64,000 nt of DNA, taken from Amorphophallus konjac (lineage: Eukaryota > Streptophyta > Magnoliopsida > Alismatales > Araceae). Location: assembly GCA_022559845.1 (NCBI GenBank), contig CM040126.1, forward strand, positions 125,278,886 to 125,342,885, given 5' to 3'. Positions 32,826 to 45,540 of this stretch are shown piece by piece (the stretch's first letter is position 1; every line of letters starts with the position of its first letter). The notes under the pieces are model-generated. The model made no database searches and was not told where the DNA came from. It worked only from the letters and a program-made list of their open reading frames with translations. Made by a program: the position numbers and the translations under genes.

Positions 32826-34595
32826 TGTTGTGTCCCCTGGTTTTGATGATAATAGATCATAAATCATTAGTAGATAATTGAGGAATATCTAACATATTTT
32901 GGCTTGATGAATTGACTAAACTAGTGCAGGAAAACTTCTCTAAGTGATGTCTCGACACGGCCTAATGATGTCCCGACACATCTAGAAGAAAATGTGTTGA
33001 ATCTCCAACGTTTGAGCTCCGACATAAAAGAATGTGTCGACACATCTGACCCATGTCTCGACACCTCCAGAAGAAATCAAGCTAAACCCGTTCTGTCTAG
33101 CCTCTGGACTCACCGATGTCTTGACACACTGAGTGAAAAGTGTCGACACACTCATGTGAAAATCTCTGCACATGGCGCTTCTGTCTCGACACCCTCATGC
33201 GACAACTCTGCACATGGCTCACATGTCCCGACACCATTTGGTGTTGTCTCGACGCACTCATGGTGTCATCACGGAGCAAGCACGATTGTCCCAGCACAAC
33301 TCTGTGGATGTCTCGACACATCAGCCATGGATCTTCAAGACATTCACTAGATGTCTCGACACACTGATAGGAAAGTGTCGACACATCCACGTTCAACTAG
33401 AACGATTCTTCAAGGCTTTCAAAGGAATGTCTCGACACACTGACAGGAAAGTGTCGACACATTTGGTTTGACCAGAACGGATCTGAATCCGGCGGAAGCT
33501 ATCTTCAAGATCCAGAACTTAATCTAGAAGATCCATTTGCTCTGGAAAAAGCCGTCAAAATGCTTCTGTGTCAGAAGACAGTGATTTGGCAGAGATATCC
33601 TCTGAAGAAGATCGTACCTTTGCTGCTATTATCTCCTACCTACCCACATACCTGGAGATTTGATAGAAAAGGAGTCAACTATGCAGATAAAAGTAGATCG
33701 AATAATGTGGATGTGACATTCTGGGTGTTGCTTGAAAAGTAGACAACGTTGGTGTCGTCGTAGGACACCAATATATGATAAGCATGAGCTCCAGTTCAAA
33801 AAAAAAGCATGCAAGCAAGAGAAAAATGAAAAGTAGGAAGACTTGCTGAGGAAGCTAGCCTCCTTCCTGATGCTGCTAGTGTGAGCACTTGAAGAAAAAG
33901 ATGATCTTCTTCCTCAAACGAGAGACCTTCTTACAAGCAGAAGGGTTTCGTGAAGCTCCATCCAGATCTCTTAAAAAGCTTGAAGCTTGATCATCTTTCT
34001 TCCTCAAGGGTGGTGGTGAAGATCCAGGAAGATTAAGAAGAAAGCCAAGGACTCCTTAAGCTCTTTCCCAAACAAGAGACTTCCTTCTCATTGTGTTTTA
34101 CTATGATACTCTATCAAGCGGTTCCATTTTCAGTTTGCTTTTCTTCAAAACAAACTCCATAGCATTTGATCCCTACCTGAGTGTAGGAAGACAGACAGTG
34201 TTGACACCGGTCTGTGTTTTGGGTTGTGATATCTCAAGCTGTGTGGCAGCGGAGTGTGAGAGTGCTTCTCTCTGTAAGAAGCTGTGAATCAGTGGGTGTG
34301 TGTTGGCACCAGTGAAGCCTCACTGTATTATGTGAGGGGTGGACGTAAGTCTCTAGATTGAGACTGAACCACCTTAAAGATCTTGTCTTGTGGTTTGATT
34401 TCTCTATTGTTCCAACAGTAGAAGCTTGATAGTATCGATTCCAGATATCATGTGTGTATCTAGCTTCTTAACTGTTAACTAATATCTGTCTCATAATCTG
34501 TTGTGTTAGATCTAGTTTTTATTTCCGCAATGAAGAGCAGAAATGGGCTTATCTATTCACCCCTCCCCTCTAGATCTTCCTATCACCACTCAACA
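32826..34595 (+). repeat. 5' LTR of the copia element (1770 bp)
   Basis: It begins TGTTGTGTCCCCTGG and ends CACCACTCAACA. It aligns over its whole length with 50221-51990 with scattered substitutions and short indels. It contains a dense array of TGTCTCGACAC / GTGTCGACAC motifs at about 32950-33465. Confidence 0.93.
32950..33465. repeat. TGTC(T)CGACAC motif array in the copia LTR
   Basis: About fifteen copies of TGTCTCGACAC or the palindrome-containing GTGTCGACAC lie 25-60 bp apart, often as close pairs (TGTCTCGACACACTGA followed by AAAGTGTCGACACA). The same array recurs in the 3' LTR at about 50345-50860. Confidence 0.8.
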
Positions 34596-34597
34596 CG

Positions 34598-34609
34598 TGG
34601 TATCAGAGC
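34598..34609 (+). other. Primer binding site of the copia element
   Basis: TGGTATCAGAGC lies two bases after the 5' LTR and is complementary to initiator tRNA-Met. Confidence 0.92.
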
Positions 34610-34654
34610 TAGTCTCTCTGTATGTGGTCTAACGACCTTGAGAGAACTGGTGAT

Positions 34655-35296
34655 ATGGCAACTAAAGGTCCTATGGCCAAAGGACATTCCATAAATAGGC
34701 CTCCCTTTTTCACAGGGACAAATTATCCTTACTGGAAAAACCGCATGTAGGTCTTCATTAGAGCCCAGGATCATGAAGTCTGGCGAGTGATCAGTAAGGG
34801 ACCATTTGAGTTGCCTCCAGACGAAGATACATGGACTAAAGAACAGATCAGGCAATCAACTCTGAATTGGGGTGCCAAGCATATCATGCAGTGCTCCCTT
34901 CATCTGACTGAATACTCAAGGGTGTCAACTTGCGCCACTGTAAAAGAAATGTGGGACCTTCTTGAGGTAATATATGAAAAGACACAGCAGGTACGTGCAA
35001 CCAAAGATAACATGTTGGTATCTGAATATGAGAAGTTTAGAATGAAATCTGATGAGTCCATTTCGGACACGTATGCTAGGCTAACCGTGCTCACTAATGG
35101 CTTGACTGAGCTAGGTAAGACCTACTCTGAGCAGGAGATAGTAAGGAAGATTCTGAGATCACTAACTCCTATTTGGCATACAAAGGCCACAGTAGTTGAA
35201 GAATCAAAAGACTTAACTACCATCAAGGTTGAAGAACTCATAGGGTCCCTGATGACCTATGAGATGAATCTGAAAAACAAAGAGACTGAGGTAAGT
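34655..35296 (+). pseudogene. Copia gag, N-terminal part (UBN2 family)
   Basis: ATG at 34655 opens MATKGPMAKGHSINRPPFFT, followed by the gag motif GTNYPYWKNRM. A TAG then replaces the usual Gln, and the frame continues VFIRAQDHEVWRVIS. The UBN2 capsid core follows (KEMWDLLEVIYEKTQQVRA, ESISDTYARLTVLTNGLTEL, SEQEIVRKILRSLTPIWHTK). The frame is cut at 35296 by the LINE and resumes at 40761 after a duplicated 16-bp target. Gag forms the particle for reverse transcription. Confidence 0.85.
35281..35296. repeat. 16-bp target-site duplication, left copy
   Basis: AGAGACTGAGGTAAGT lies at 35281-35296 and again at 40745-40760, flanking the LINE. A variable-length duplication of this size is typical of LINE insertion by target-primed reverse transcription. 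Confidence 0.95.
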
Positions 35297-35585
35297 TTTT
35301 TTTAATGAAACCAACCAACAGTTAATACACTGGTCGAATGCACCCCACCCTCAAAGAGGGGGAATGGACTCATTCCTCCAGGTATTAGCTGAGGTTTTTT
35401 GTTTTATTAATGAGTAAGTAGAGATTACATCAGCAGGGGCTGCCCCCAATATCCTAGAGGACAACTAAGTCCCTCTAAGAACAGAAAAACCAAAGGATTA
35501 CAGCAGATGAGGAAGAGACCACAGCCCCGAGACCACAGGAACTTTCTTGTTTAACAAGATACAATGGAGATCAAGGTGAAGAAGA

Positions 35586-38500
35586 TCAAACAACTCTAAT
35601 GCCAGGGATCCCTGCAGCATCCATTTTCAGTTCACCCTTTGTCAGCCTAGGCAGATCTCTTGCAGATGTAAAAATTTTATTACTTGAACTGCTGCATGCA
35701 AAAGAAGCTAAGGAATCGGCTACCCGATTGCCTTCACGAAAAATGTGCTGTATACCGCAACCATAGTCTTGGACAAGAGAAAGGATTTGCCTCCACCATG
35801 GAAGTATCATCCAACTAGGGGAAATACCTTGAATGAGAGCATCAACAAGGATTTTGCAATCTGAGATTATCGCTGCCAACCCAAGACCAATCCGCTTAGC
35901 CAGCATGAGACCATCATATAGAGCGCGGGCTTCTGCTAGCAGACTATAGCCAATGCCATAATTGAAAGCAAATCCAATAATCCATTTGCCATTCTGGTTT
36001 CTGATGCAGCCACCACCACCGCACTGACCTGGATTTCCCTTGGAGGCTCCATCCACATGAAGAGTGAAATTCCAAGGAGCTAATCTACAGAAAACTAGAA
36101 TGGGCTGTTTTAGTTCCACCTGAGGAGAAAGCTGAAACTGAGCCAAGCAGCTACGCTGAGCTGGGGATATAGGCTTATCAAACTTTTTCTTCTCCAGAGA
36201 ATGAGCAATTAAGGATAGAATATTCCTTTTTATTGAATCTGATCTAATTGCCATGCCTTCATACCTAGAGGCACACATGTGCTTCCAAATCTCCCATAAC
36301 ATCAAGATGACTGCATATGTACCAATAAATCTAAAAGCTGAATTGAGATTGGAAGAATTTAAGATATTCCAGCACCTCATAGTAATTTGATCATTAAGAG
36401 CTACCTCATTATTAAGGAGGGGCAGCACCCAGGCCCAAAGATCTGATGCTAACTCACTTGAAATAAAGAGGTGGTTAAGGTCTTCCTGACTAAAAGAGCT
36501 GTAGCAGTTACATTTTGACACCATTGAAACATCACAGTCTACCACTCTACTATCAACAGGAATTGCCCGGTGAATTAACTTCCAAACAAAGAGGGTGGCT
36601 CTAGGATAAAAGACTAGGTGCCAAAGCTTAGCCCATGCTGGTCTGGATTGGCCTTTAGTGCGAACAATATTACAGACTGATTTCACAGAGAAAGAGCCTT
36701 TTGATGTACCTGTCCATACACAGCAATCTTTCCTGTTGCTAAAATTAGTTCTTGGAATACGGAAATCATCCCTTATAAAGTCCTTAGCAGCATGCTGATT
36801 TACATTCAAAACTTCACTAACTGATGCCAAAGGAATACCTGATAACCCACTGCTACCACCAGTAATAGAAATACTAATTGCAGAGCTAGAACCTGTCCAA
36901 TTGTCCCTCAGAAAATCTGCATCTTTACCATCTCCACTAATCCATCTGTTGTTGGATAAAATAATCTCTTTAGCTTTCATGAAGACAGCCTGAGGCATGC
37001 CTGCTGGAAATGCCTTGTTACAGTCAGCAAAATGTACTTTAATGAATCTGCACCTGGCATATAAAGACCAAAGAGAAGTGCCATGAATAATATTCCACAA
37101 AGATTTAGTTGCCATGGCTATTTGAGTCCATTGCAAATCACGAACTCCCAGTCCTCCTTCTTGTTTAGGTTTTTGAATAACTGACCAGGCAATCCAGTGC
37201 CTTTTTTTGGTATCCTTACCTCCCTGCCAAAAGAAATTAGCACAATGCTTATTAATGAAGTTTGTGACCTTTTTTGGAATAAAGCAGACCGAAGCCAAAT
37301 AGACTGGCAGACTGTATAGGACAGAGTTTATTAGAATCACTCTGCCAGCTTGAGAAAGAAGCTTTGATTGCCAGCCCTCCAATTTCTGTTGAACTTTGTC
37401 AATGAGGAATGAGAAGTCTGAGCAAAGGTATCTTCCCTTCTTGACTGGGACCCCAAGATATATAATACTAGAAGAATGGAATTTATAACCAGTGATATCT
37501 CGAATAGTCTGCCTTAAGGAAATTGGAGCTTTGTCAGCAAGAATAAAGTTGCTCTTTGAAGCATTTACTTTCTGACCTGAGCAGGCTTCATAGCTTCTGA
37601 TTAGTTTTAGGAACAGCTCCACATTCTGCTTGCTGGCATTTAAAAAGACCAGCGTATCATCCGCATAAAGGAGATGAGAGACCTGCATGGACTATTTAGG
37701 GCCTTTATAACCTTTTAATTTCCCAAATTGGAATAGGATAGAGAGGCCTCTACTGAGTACCTCCGAAGCAATGACAAACAGATATGGGGCTATTGGATCC
37801 CCATGCCTGATTCCCCTGCTGGATTTAAAGAAGCCAGATATTGATCCATTGAAATTGACAGAAAACCAACAGTTGTATAATAGCATACCAATGTAAGAGG
37901 TAAGTTTGGTGCTGAAACCAAATTTCCTAAGGATAGCCAATATAAAATCCCATTCCATCATGTCGTATGCTTTGGCCATATCAATCTTAAAGATAGCATT
38001 ATGCCCTCTTACCTTCTTATTTCTGTCCACCATAAGTTGACGAGCTAAGGCCACATTATCAAGAATGAATCTACCCTTCACAAAAGCCCCCTGTTCAATG
38101 GAAATCAAACTGGGAAGCAAAGGAGCCAACCTGTCAGCCAGAATTTTTGAGATAATTTTATATGAAAAGTTGCACAAGCTTATCGGTCTAAAATCATTAA
38201 ATGACCGGGGCTCCTGAACTTTAGGGACAAGAGTTATTAAAGAGGATGTAATACCCCTGGGAAGGGGAAACCCTTTAAAGAAGGCTTGGACAGCTTCAAT
38301 GACATCTGAACCAATAATGTCCCATATGGCTGTATAAAACCCACCTGAGAACCCGTCCGGGCCTGGGGCACTAGAGCCCTTTAGACTCCAAACAGCTTCT
38401 CGGATCTCCTGAGCTTCAGGGATAGCACACAACTTAGAATTTTGAGAATCATCAATAATCTGAGGGATGCAATCCAGCATTGTAGGCTCCACAAAGTGTT

Positions 38501-39743
38501 CCTCTGAGGAAAAAAGGTTTTGATAATAAGATTCTGCATGAGTCTTGAGAGAATTTTGATCTTCACACCAATCTTCAGTAATATTCACTTTCAATCTCTT
38601 AATATAGTTCCTCCTTCTGTTTTGTTGAGCAACAGCATGGTAATAGGAGGTATTCCTGTCTCCATTATCTATCCATTCCACCCGAGATTTCTGATTCCAG
38701 AACAATTCTTCTCTGAAAAGAATTTGACGAAGACTGGCATTAGCAGCATTAAGACTTTCTTTATTCTGAGGAGAAGGATCAGAGTCATAGACAGACTGTT
38801 TTTGTTCAACCTCAACTTCTGACCGACTTTTACATTCAAAAATATTACCAAATACTTCTTTATTCCATAAACCAAGAGCTTTCTTAACAGCCTTCAACTT
38901 TACCCAAAGTCTAATCATAGCATTGGGATGAGAGGAATGGGGTTGATGCCAGACCTCAGAAATTAGCTGAGTGAAAGATGGATGGGTACTCCACATTTTC
39001 TGGAAAATAAAGCGACCAGGGCTTGACAAAGCTTCCTCAACTGACAGAAGAAGTGGAGAATGGTCCGATGGACCTCTTAACAAATGTTTCACACGAAGTT
39101 GGGGTATAGCAGACAGGCAGTGGCTATTAACAAGAACTCTGTCCAATCTGGCCCGAATGTTTGCCAGTCCTGATCTATTGTTAGTCCATGTCGTAGAAGG
39201 CCCAGAGAAACCAATATCGAACAAGCCAGCAGAACAAATAAAAGCATTGAAATCTGTCATCGGGGCCAAAGCAGGGAGAGCACCTCCAATTTTCTCAGAG
39301 GGCCTTAAAACACAGTTAAAGTCTCCCCCTATTAACCAAGGGATGGAAACATTATTAGCAAAAGAAACAAGGTCACTGAATAGAGTCTGCCTTAAGTGAG
39401 GATCATTAGATGCATATACAAAGGAAAGGTATATACAAAATGAGTTAGCTACTTTGAGACCAAGAGTAATGTGTTGGGGCGAGAACTCAATGACCTCCAG
39501 ATTAAGGCTTTCATGCCAGAAAATCCAAATCTTCGAATCATCAAGATTATTACCAACAAACCTTCCAAGCTTGAGAAATCTACCCAGCAAGGAGGCTTTA
39601 TTGAATTTTAACTTCGGTTCACTAATGGCCACCAATTGAACCTTATTTGAATTCTGAATATGCTTAAGATGTCTGTGGGAGCCAGCATTACCAACCCCCC
39701 GTATATTCCAAATCAGAGTGTGCTTAATCAGGGAGGAATCCAT
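35586..39743 (-). pseudogene. LINE ORF2: endonuclease, reverse transcriptase and RNase H, one nonsense codon
   Basis: About 1385 codons in one frame, broken only by a TAG at 37692-37694. Residues ~10-225 are an AP-type endonuclease (LIWNIRGVGNAGSHRHLKHI, AISEPK, GGDFNCVL, SDHSPLLL). Residues ~400-720 are the reverse transcriptase (GPDGFSGGFYTAIW, LVPKVQEPRSFNDFRPISL, IDMAKAYDMMEWDF, RHGDPIAPYLF and, just after the stop, LLYADDTLVF with catalytic YADD). A zinc-binding zf-RVT-like part follows (VWKLIHRAIPVDSR). A C-terminal RNase H shows LHVDGASKGNPGQCGGGG, EARALYDGLML and ISDCK. The enzyme nicks target DNA and copies its RNA there. Restoring activity would need only the one codon plus a promoter and ORF1, so it decayed recently. 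Confidence 0.93.
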
Positions 39744-40744
39744 TTAATTTTTTCCAATGATCTGATTCTAGACCTGGTGATCCTCCCACCATTCCTTCGC
39801 TGGATACCTAACCTGCCTTCCTTGTCTTCTGCTACCATTTGCATCAATTCATTGTCCTGTTTAGCATTCATAGCAATTTCCACACAAGTCGACTGAATAC
39901 CTTGTAACCCCGCGCTCAGTAGCGCCGAGGAACTGGGAGCAATTCCTCCCCGAAAGGAGGCTCCATCCACTGGAATAGGTACACCATTAGTAGAGACTTC
40001 AACATCCAGGGGAGCCTTGATTACTGCCTCTTGGCCATGTACTTCTGAATTGTCATCATTTCTGCAGAGGGAAGAAGAATCTTCTTTTGTCTGAATAGAA
40101 GAGTTAAAATGTTGCTGCTCTAGAACTTCCGATGTATGTTGCAAAACCTCAAAATTATTTTCCAAAGGAACATTTCGACAAGCAGCCTGGGGGTCATGTA
40201 GACGAGGATGGAAAACCTGACTCATTTTCCTTACCTCAGCTTCCATTCGCTGTTGAGATCTAGCCATCCTACCCTTCTTTTTCTTACAACTTTCCTCCGA
40301 ATGACCAAGCTTGTGGCAGTAAGAACAAAGAATAGGGACCCGATTATAATTGACAGCCTACCAATAGCCCGAGCCATCAAAATCAATCCAAATGCGTTCT
40401 CTGCGTGGAGAGGAGAGGTTCATCTCAACGCAGACCAACGCCTCCGAAGTATCCGACATAGCCAGAGTTCTATCATGTATACGAAGGACTACTCCAAAAT
40501 TTCCTGCAATCGAACGCAAGCAATCCTCATGATATAAATTGGCATAAAGGCCAGGAAAACCAATCCAGACTGGGACTGTGGGAGGATCCGATTCAAAATT
40601 GAAATCCGGAGTCCATCGAAAGAATCGAAATAGAAACCCCTTTATATACAAATGTTTGAGTATCAGAAGCTTCATAAAATCAGCTTCGCAATCAAATCGA
40701 AATAGTATATGGCGTGGAGTGAGCTTGCTAATGATAAAATCCAC
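39728..40744 (-). pseudogene. LINE ORF1, N-terminally truncated (DUF4283 and CCHC knuckle)
   Basis: It begins inside the coding region because of the LINE's 5' truncation. It shows the DUF4283 pattern (PRHILFRFDCEADF, YIKGFLFRFFRWTPDF, VPVWIGFPGL, and the LVCVEMNLSSPRRERIWIDF segment), a TAG after GYW, then AVNYNRVPILCSYC and the rest of the CCHC knuckle (C-x2-C-x4-H-x4-C). A Ser/Gln-rich tail ends near 39728. The end overlaps the ORF2 start by 16 bp. ORF1 proteins coat LINE RNA. Confidence 0.88.
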
Positions 40745-41641
40745 AGAGACTGAGGTAAGTAAAAAGAAGCATCTAGCTCTTAAAGCTGGACCAAGCACCA
40801 AGGACCTATCTGATGATTAAGAGCCTTCAAGCAGCAACACTGAAGAAGATGAAGTTGCTCTATTGACAAGAAAGTTCAGAAGGTTTTTAAGAAAGGAAGG
40901 TACATGCTTCACTAAGAAGAAGCCCCACGTAAAAAGAGGTTTCAGGCCAAGACCTGAAAATGCTAAAAAGTCTAAAAAGCTTGTATGCTACTCTTGAAGG
41001 AAACCAGGACACATCAAGTCTGAGTGTCCAGAAGGAGCTAAGAAAGCCATGCCTAGGTGGAAGAGCAAGAAGAAGCATGCCATGGTGTGCACTTGGAGTG
41101 ATGAAGAAGAAGAAGCTGAAGATAACTCCTCTGAAGAGGAAAAAGATGATCTCTGCCTAATGGCCAAAGGAGAAAATGATAGTGAGGTGAGCTCTCCCTT
41201 TGAGCATTTCTCCACTGATGATTGGGAAGAAGCCTACTTTGAATTAATGAATAAATATGAAGTATACAGAAAATAAAACAAAACCTTAAAGAAGAAGGTT
41301 GAATCCTGTGGGCATGATAAACCTCTCAATGAAAAATTAATCTCTCTAGAAACTGAAATTGAAGATCTAAGAAAAATGAATGAGAATCTTGAAGAAGGAA
41401 GAAAAGAAATGAGAGATTTGGAAGATGAAAATGAAAGGCTAAGAGATGAAATTGATGAATTGAAATTAAAAATGCAAAGCTATGTAAAAGACAACAATCT
41501 GTGCAATGAAAAGTCTGAAGTCTTTAAACAGGTCAATTCCCAACTGTTGAAAGAAAATGAGAAACTTCAAAAGGACCTAGCATATAAACAAACCTCTCTT
41601 GAAAAATTTGTTGATGGGAGTGAAAACTTGAATGTCTGTTA
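40745..41641 (+). pseudogene. Copia gag, C-terminal part with damaged CCHC knuckle and coiled coil
   Basis: This resumes after the duplicated target with ETEVSKKKHLALKAG. The knuckle at about 40988-41029 reads C-Y-S-stop-R-K-P-G-H-x4-C, so the second metal-binding Cys is replaced by TGA. An acidic stretch (DEEEEAEDNSSEEEKDD) and a long charged coiled coil (about 41380-41620: NLEEGRKEMRDLEDENERLR, DEIDELKLKM) follow before a stop. Long gag coiled coils are known in Sireviruses. Stops at 40818, 40997 and 41275 break the frame. Confidence 0.82.
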
Positions 41642-42421
41642 GGAACTAAAATAAACTTCAACAGAGAAGGGCTAGGATATGAGCCTACCAAAAAGAAAAT
41701 ATTTTGGCTAAAGACCATCACCTTTGTCTCATCTTCTGAAGCATCAACCTCCAAATCAACACACCAAGAAAATGTTGAAAATAAAGGAAAAGAAAAGATA
41801 GGAGAACCACTCAACAAAACTTCCCAACAACCCAAAAAGGTTCGTAAACAATCCTAAATAGGCTGACACCCGTCCAAGCCTCAGCCTGCACATTACAAAG
41901 GAAGAGACAGTTACAATGCTAGAACAAGTCGGGACACTCCATGGAATAGGTCGACACCCACCTGGTCAAACGCCCAACAATATCACAGATTTGCACCAAC
42001 AGATCGACAGTTTCCATACAGGAGGTCGACACATCCCTTATCTAGAGACCGTTATAGACGGACTGAACAGTGGACAGGTCGAGACTTTGCCTTCTACAGA
42101 CTGACACCTCCATGGGTAAGGAACAATAATGTTCCCTATGGTCATAGGTTCACTCAACCTCAACGACCTAGGCAATATGACACCTCCTATTCATCTAGAC
42201 CAACCAACTGGAATAGATGGTCTAATCAATAATCCTTATCCACCACTTCCAAAACTCACAAAGTCCAAAAGACTAAAGAGAAGAAAAACCAGAACTCCCA
42301 ACAAAGCAAAGATGCTAAGAAAGTTTGGATTTCAAAATCAGTGTTATCCTGCTTTATAGAAATGAAGAAATTATTGGGACCCAACTATCCTTGGGTTCCA
42401 AACATTGTCACTTAATTCCTT
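41642..42421 (+). pseudogene. Decayed gag-protease junction of the copia element
   Basis: No long frame survives. Short pieces of Arg/Gln/Tyr-rich coding sequence are recognisable (for example NWNRWSNQ-like words in shifted frames at 42100-42240), and several TCGACACC words occur at 41925-42110, as in the LTR. It would encode the basic end of gag and the start of protease. Confidence 0.5.
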
Positions 42422-43903
42422 ATGCAGGAGTGTCTTGCAGCCGTGCACAACCGTTGGTATCTTGACAGTGGCTGCTCAAGACACATGACTGGAGATAAAA
42501 CCAAATTCTGTCTCCTGGTTGAAAAGGAAGCTGGATATGTCACCTTTGGAGGAAACAACAAAGGAAAAATCATTGGTTTAGGTAAAGTTGGTAAGAACCC
42601 CTCCAACTCAATTGATAATGTATTACTTGTTGATGGTCTGGAGTACAATTTGCCGAGCATTAGTCAACTATGTGATAAAGGTCATACTATAGTTTTTGAC
42701 TCTAGTGAATGTAGGATCTTGCAACCAAATTCAAAAGAAACCAAATTTTCTGGTAAAAGAGTCAATAACGTGTACATGATTGACTTAGATGACCCTGCTC
42801 ACATAAATCTTTATCTTGCTGCACCCAAATCTGAATTAGCTTGTTTGTGGCATCACAGAGTAGGACATGTTAGTTACAACAGTCTTCATAAATTGGTGAA
42901 GCATTCCATTGTCAAAGGTCTGCCTGAAATTAAATTCAAACTGAACACTAAGATTTGTGATGCATGTGCTCAAGGGAAACAGACTAGAAAGTCATTTAAA
43001 AGTAGAACTGAAAATTCATCATCTAAACCACCTAAACTAATCCATATGGACTTATTTGGTCCAACCAAAATAGATAGCTTAAGTGGTAAAAGATATGGTT
43101 ATGTTTTGGTAGATGACTTTACTAGATTCACTTGGGTATTTTATCTTGCACATAAAAATAATGCCTTTGATGAGTTTCAGACACTGTATATGCAAGTGAA
43201 GAAAGATGGTAAGTTTAAGATTTCTAACATTATTTCAGATCATGGTGGTGAATTCGACAATGTTGACTTTGAAAATTTGTGTAGGACTGCAAGAATCATT
43301 CACAAGTTTTTGTCACCACAGACACCTAAGAAAAATGGGGTTGTCGAGAGGAAGAACAGAACTCTCATAGAGATGGCACGCACAATGCTTGCTGAAAGGC
43401 ATCTACCAAGGAGATTTTTGGCAGAAGCGGTAAACACTGCATGTTATATCATCAACCATTCAATGGTAAGGCCCCTCACCAAAATGACTCCATATGAGCA
43501 GCTGAAAGGTAAAAAGCCATCTCTCTTTCACATGAAAGTGTTTGGGTCAAAGTATTTTATTCATAACAATGATAAAAGAGTTCTGGATAAGTTTGAGTCC
43601 AAGAGTGAAGAAGGGATATTCCTTGGGTACTCTGACAAGTCTAGAGCTTATAGAGTCTATAATCTTAAGACCCTTTGTGTGGAAGAATCCCCATACATCA
43701 CTTTTGATGAGATTGATCATAACAACACTTGCAGTGAAGATGATGATGGGGAATTCCTGAACATAAAAGGAAAAGAGGAACTTTCACAAGAGGAGACACA
43801 AGCAAATGAGGACCAAGGTGAACCAAGTAATACTCCAGTCACCGAAGCAGATGAAGGTAATACTCAACCTGACCTAAGAGTGTTGAAAGATCATCCTTTG
43901 TAA
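42422..43903 (+). pseudogene. Copia pol: protease and integrase
   Basis: The frame opens into the aspartic-protease motif WYLDSGCSRHMTGD (active D-S-G). The GAG-pre-integrase HHCC zinc region follows (LWHHRVGHVS, ICDACAQGKQTRKSF). The integrase core keeps its catalytic D-D-E residues in HMDLFGPTKIDSLSG, ISDHGGEFDN and GVVERKNRTLIEMARTML. The C-terminal part includes KVFGSKYFIHN and the EGIFLGYSDKSRAYRVYN motif. A TAA after LKDHPL ends this frame, and the coding sense continues into the reverse transcriptase at 43958. Integrase joins element DNA to the chromosome. Confidence 0.9.
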
Positions 43904-45540
43904 AACATCTTAGGTAATCTGCATGACCGAACCAAAACTAGGTCTCATTTCAAAATTATGGATGAAATTGAACAACTTGCTCTTGTGTCTCAAACTGAAC
44001 CCAAAAATATTGTAGAGGCCTTAAAAGATGAAAACTGGATCAATTCCATGCATGATGAATTAAACCAGTTTGAAAGAAATAAGGTATGGCATCTTGTTCC
44101 AAGGCCTAAAGAAAAATCAGTCATAGGAACAAAATGGGTTTTCAGAAATAAACTAAGTGAAGACAGAAAGATAGTAAGAAATAAATCCAGATTGGTGGCT
44201 CAAGGGTATAATCAAGAATTTGGTATAGATTATGAAGAATCTTTTGCTCCTGTTACTAGACTTGAGGCCATTATAATTTTGCTAGCATTTGCATGTTCTC
44301 ATAAAATCAAACTACAGCAAATGGATGTTGAGAGTGCTTTTCTAAATGGTCTTATTAAAGAAGAAGTCTATGTAGAGCAACCCCCCGATTTTGAATGCAC
44401 ATATTTCAAAGATCATGTTTATAAGTTGGACAGGGCTTTATATGGCTTGAAACAGGCACCTAGAGCTTGGTACGACAGACTAAGCTCATACCTCACCGAA
44501 CAAGGGTATTCAAGAGGTAATGTAGATCAGACACAATTCACCAAGAAACAAGGTAAAGATATCTTGATAGTTCAGATTTATGTGGATGACATAGTGTTTG
44601 GATCAACAAAACCTCAGATATGTGAGAAATTCGCTAAACTCATGACCAATGAGTTTGAAATGAGTCTAATGGGTGAGCTACAATTTTTCCTTCGCTTGCA
44701 GATTAATCAAAGTAATGAAGGTTGTTTTATCAATCAAGCCAAATATGTGAAGGAGTTGCTGAAAAAGTTTGATCTGACCAACTGCAAACCATTAGTAACT
44801 CCAATGGGGACTGCCACTTCACTAGATGCAGACGAACAAGGTATTCTTGTAGATGCAAAGAGATACAGAGGTATGATTGGGTCATTACTCTATCTAACTG
44901 CATCTAGACCAGACATTCAGTTCAGTGTTTGCCTTTATGCTAGATTTCAGTCTAGTCCTAGAGAGTCTCACTTGACTGCTGTCAAGCGTATTTTTAGATA
45001 CCTTGCTGGCACTCAAGAATTGGGATTATGGTATCCTGCATCTTGTGAACTTTCACTTATTTCATATTCAGATGCAGATTATGCAGGATGCAAACTGGAC
45101 CGCAATAGCACTAGTGGCTATTGCTAATTTCTCAGTGGGTGTTTGATTTCTCAGGCTTCCAAGAAACAGTACTCGGTTGCCCTCTCAACTGCAGAAGTAG
45201 AATATGTAGCTGTAGAGAGTTGTGGCACCCAAGTACTGTGGATCAAACACAAACTCCAAGACTATCTAATAGATCTTGGTTGTATACCCATTCTGTGTGA
45301 TAACACAAGTGTTATAAATCTTGCAAAAAATCCAGTCATGCACTCTAGGACTAAACACATTGAAATTAGGCATCACTTTATAAGGGATGAAGTTCTCAAA
45401 AATCACTTTGAGCTCCATTTTGTAGACTCAAAAAATTAGCTTGCAGATATCTTCACAAAGCCCTTAAGCAATGACAGGTTTACAACATTAAGGAGAGAGC
45501 TTGGTCTCTGCAGACCTCAATCCACTCAGGTTTGAGCTAT
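43904..45540 (+). pseudogene. Copia pol: reverse transcriptase and RNase H
   Basis: Reverse transcriptase motifs are in order: TKWVFRNKLSEDRKIVRNKS, RLVAQGYNQEFGIDYEESFA, QMDVESAFLNGLIKEEVYVE, YGLKQAPRAWYDRL and the catalytic YVDDIVFGST. RNase H starts SYSDADYAGC, then SGYC, a TAA, FLSG and the STAEVEYVAVESC segment, then LCDNTSVI, RTKHIEIRHHFIRD and a TAG before LADIFTKPL. Three stops (43901, 45125 and 45437 area) appear to replace Gln or similar codons. The domains are otherwise full length. Confidence 0.9.

Larger units (their letters stand above)
35297..40744 (-). mobile_element. L1-type LINE, 5'-truncated, nested in copia gag
   Basis: A 5448-bp minus-strand non-LTR retrotransposon. It has a short A tail (plus-strand T run at 35297-35303), a 289-bp 3' untranslated region with AATAAA-type signals, an almost open ORF2, and an ORF1 that lacks its N-terminus. 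The 16-bp target duplication is exact. The 5' truncation in ORF1 fits incomplete reverse transcription. It is younger than the copia copy it interrupts. Confidence 0.95.

Noticed and set aside
32994..33471. Overlapping Cys/His-rich ORFs on both strands in the copia LTR (also near 50389-50882)
   Set aside because: Cys, His and Thr runs come from the TGTCTCGACAC repeat read in different frames.
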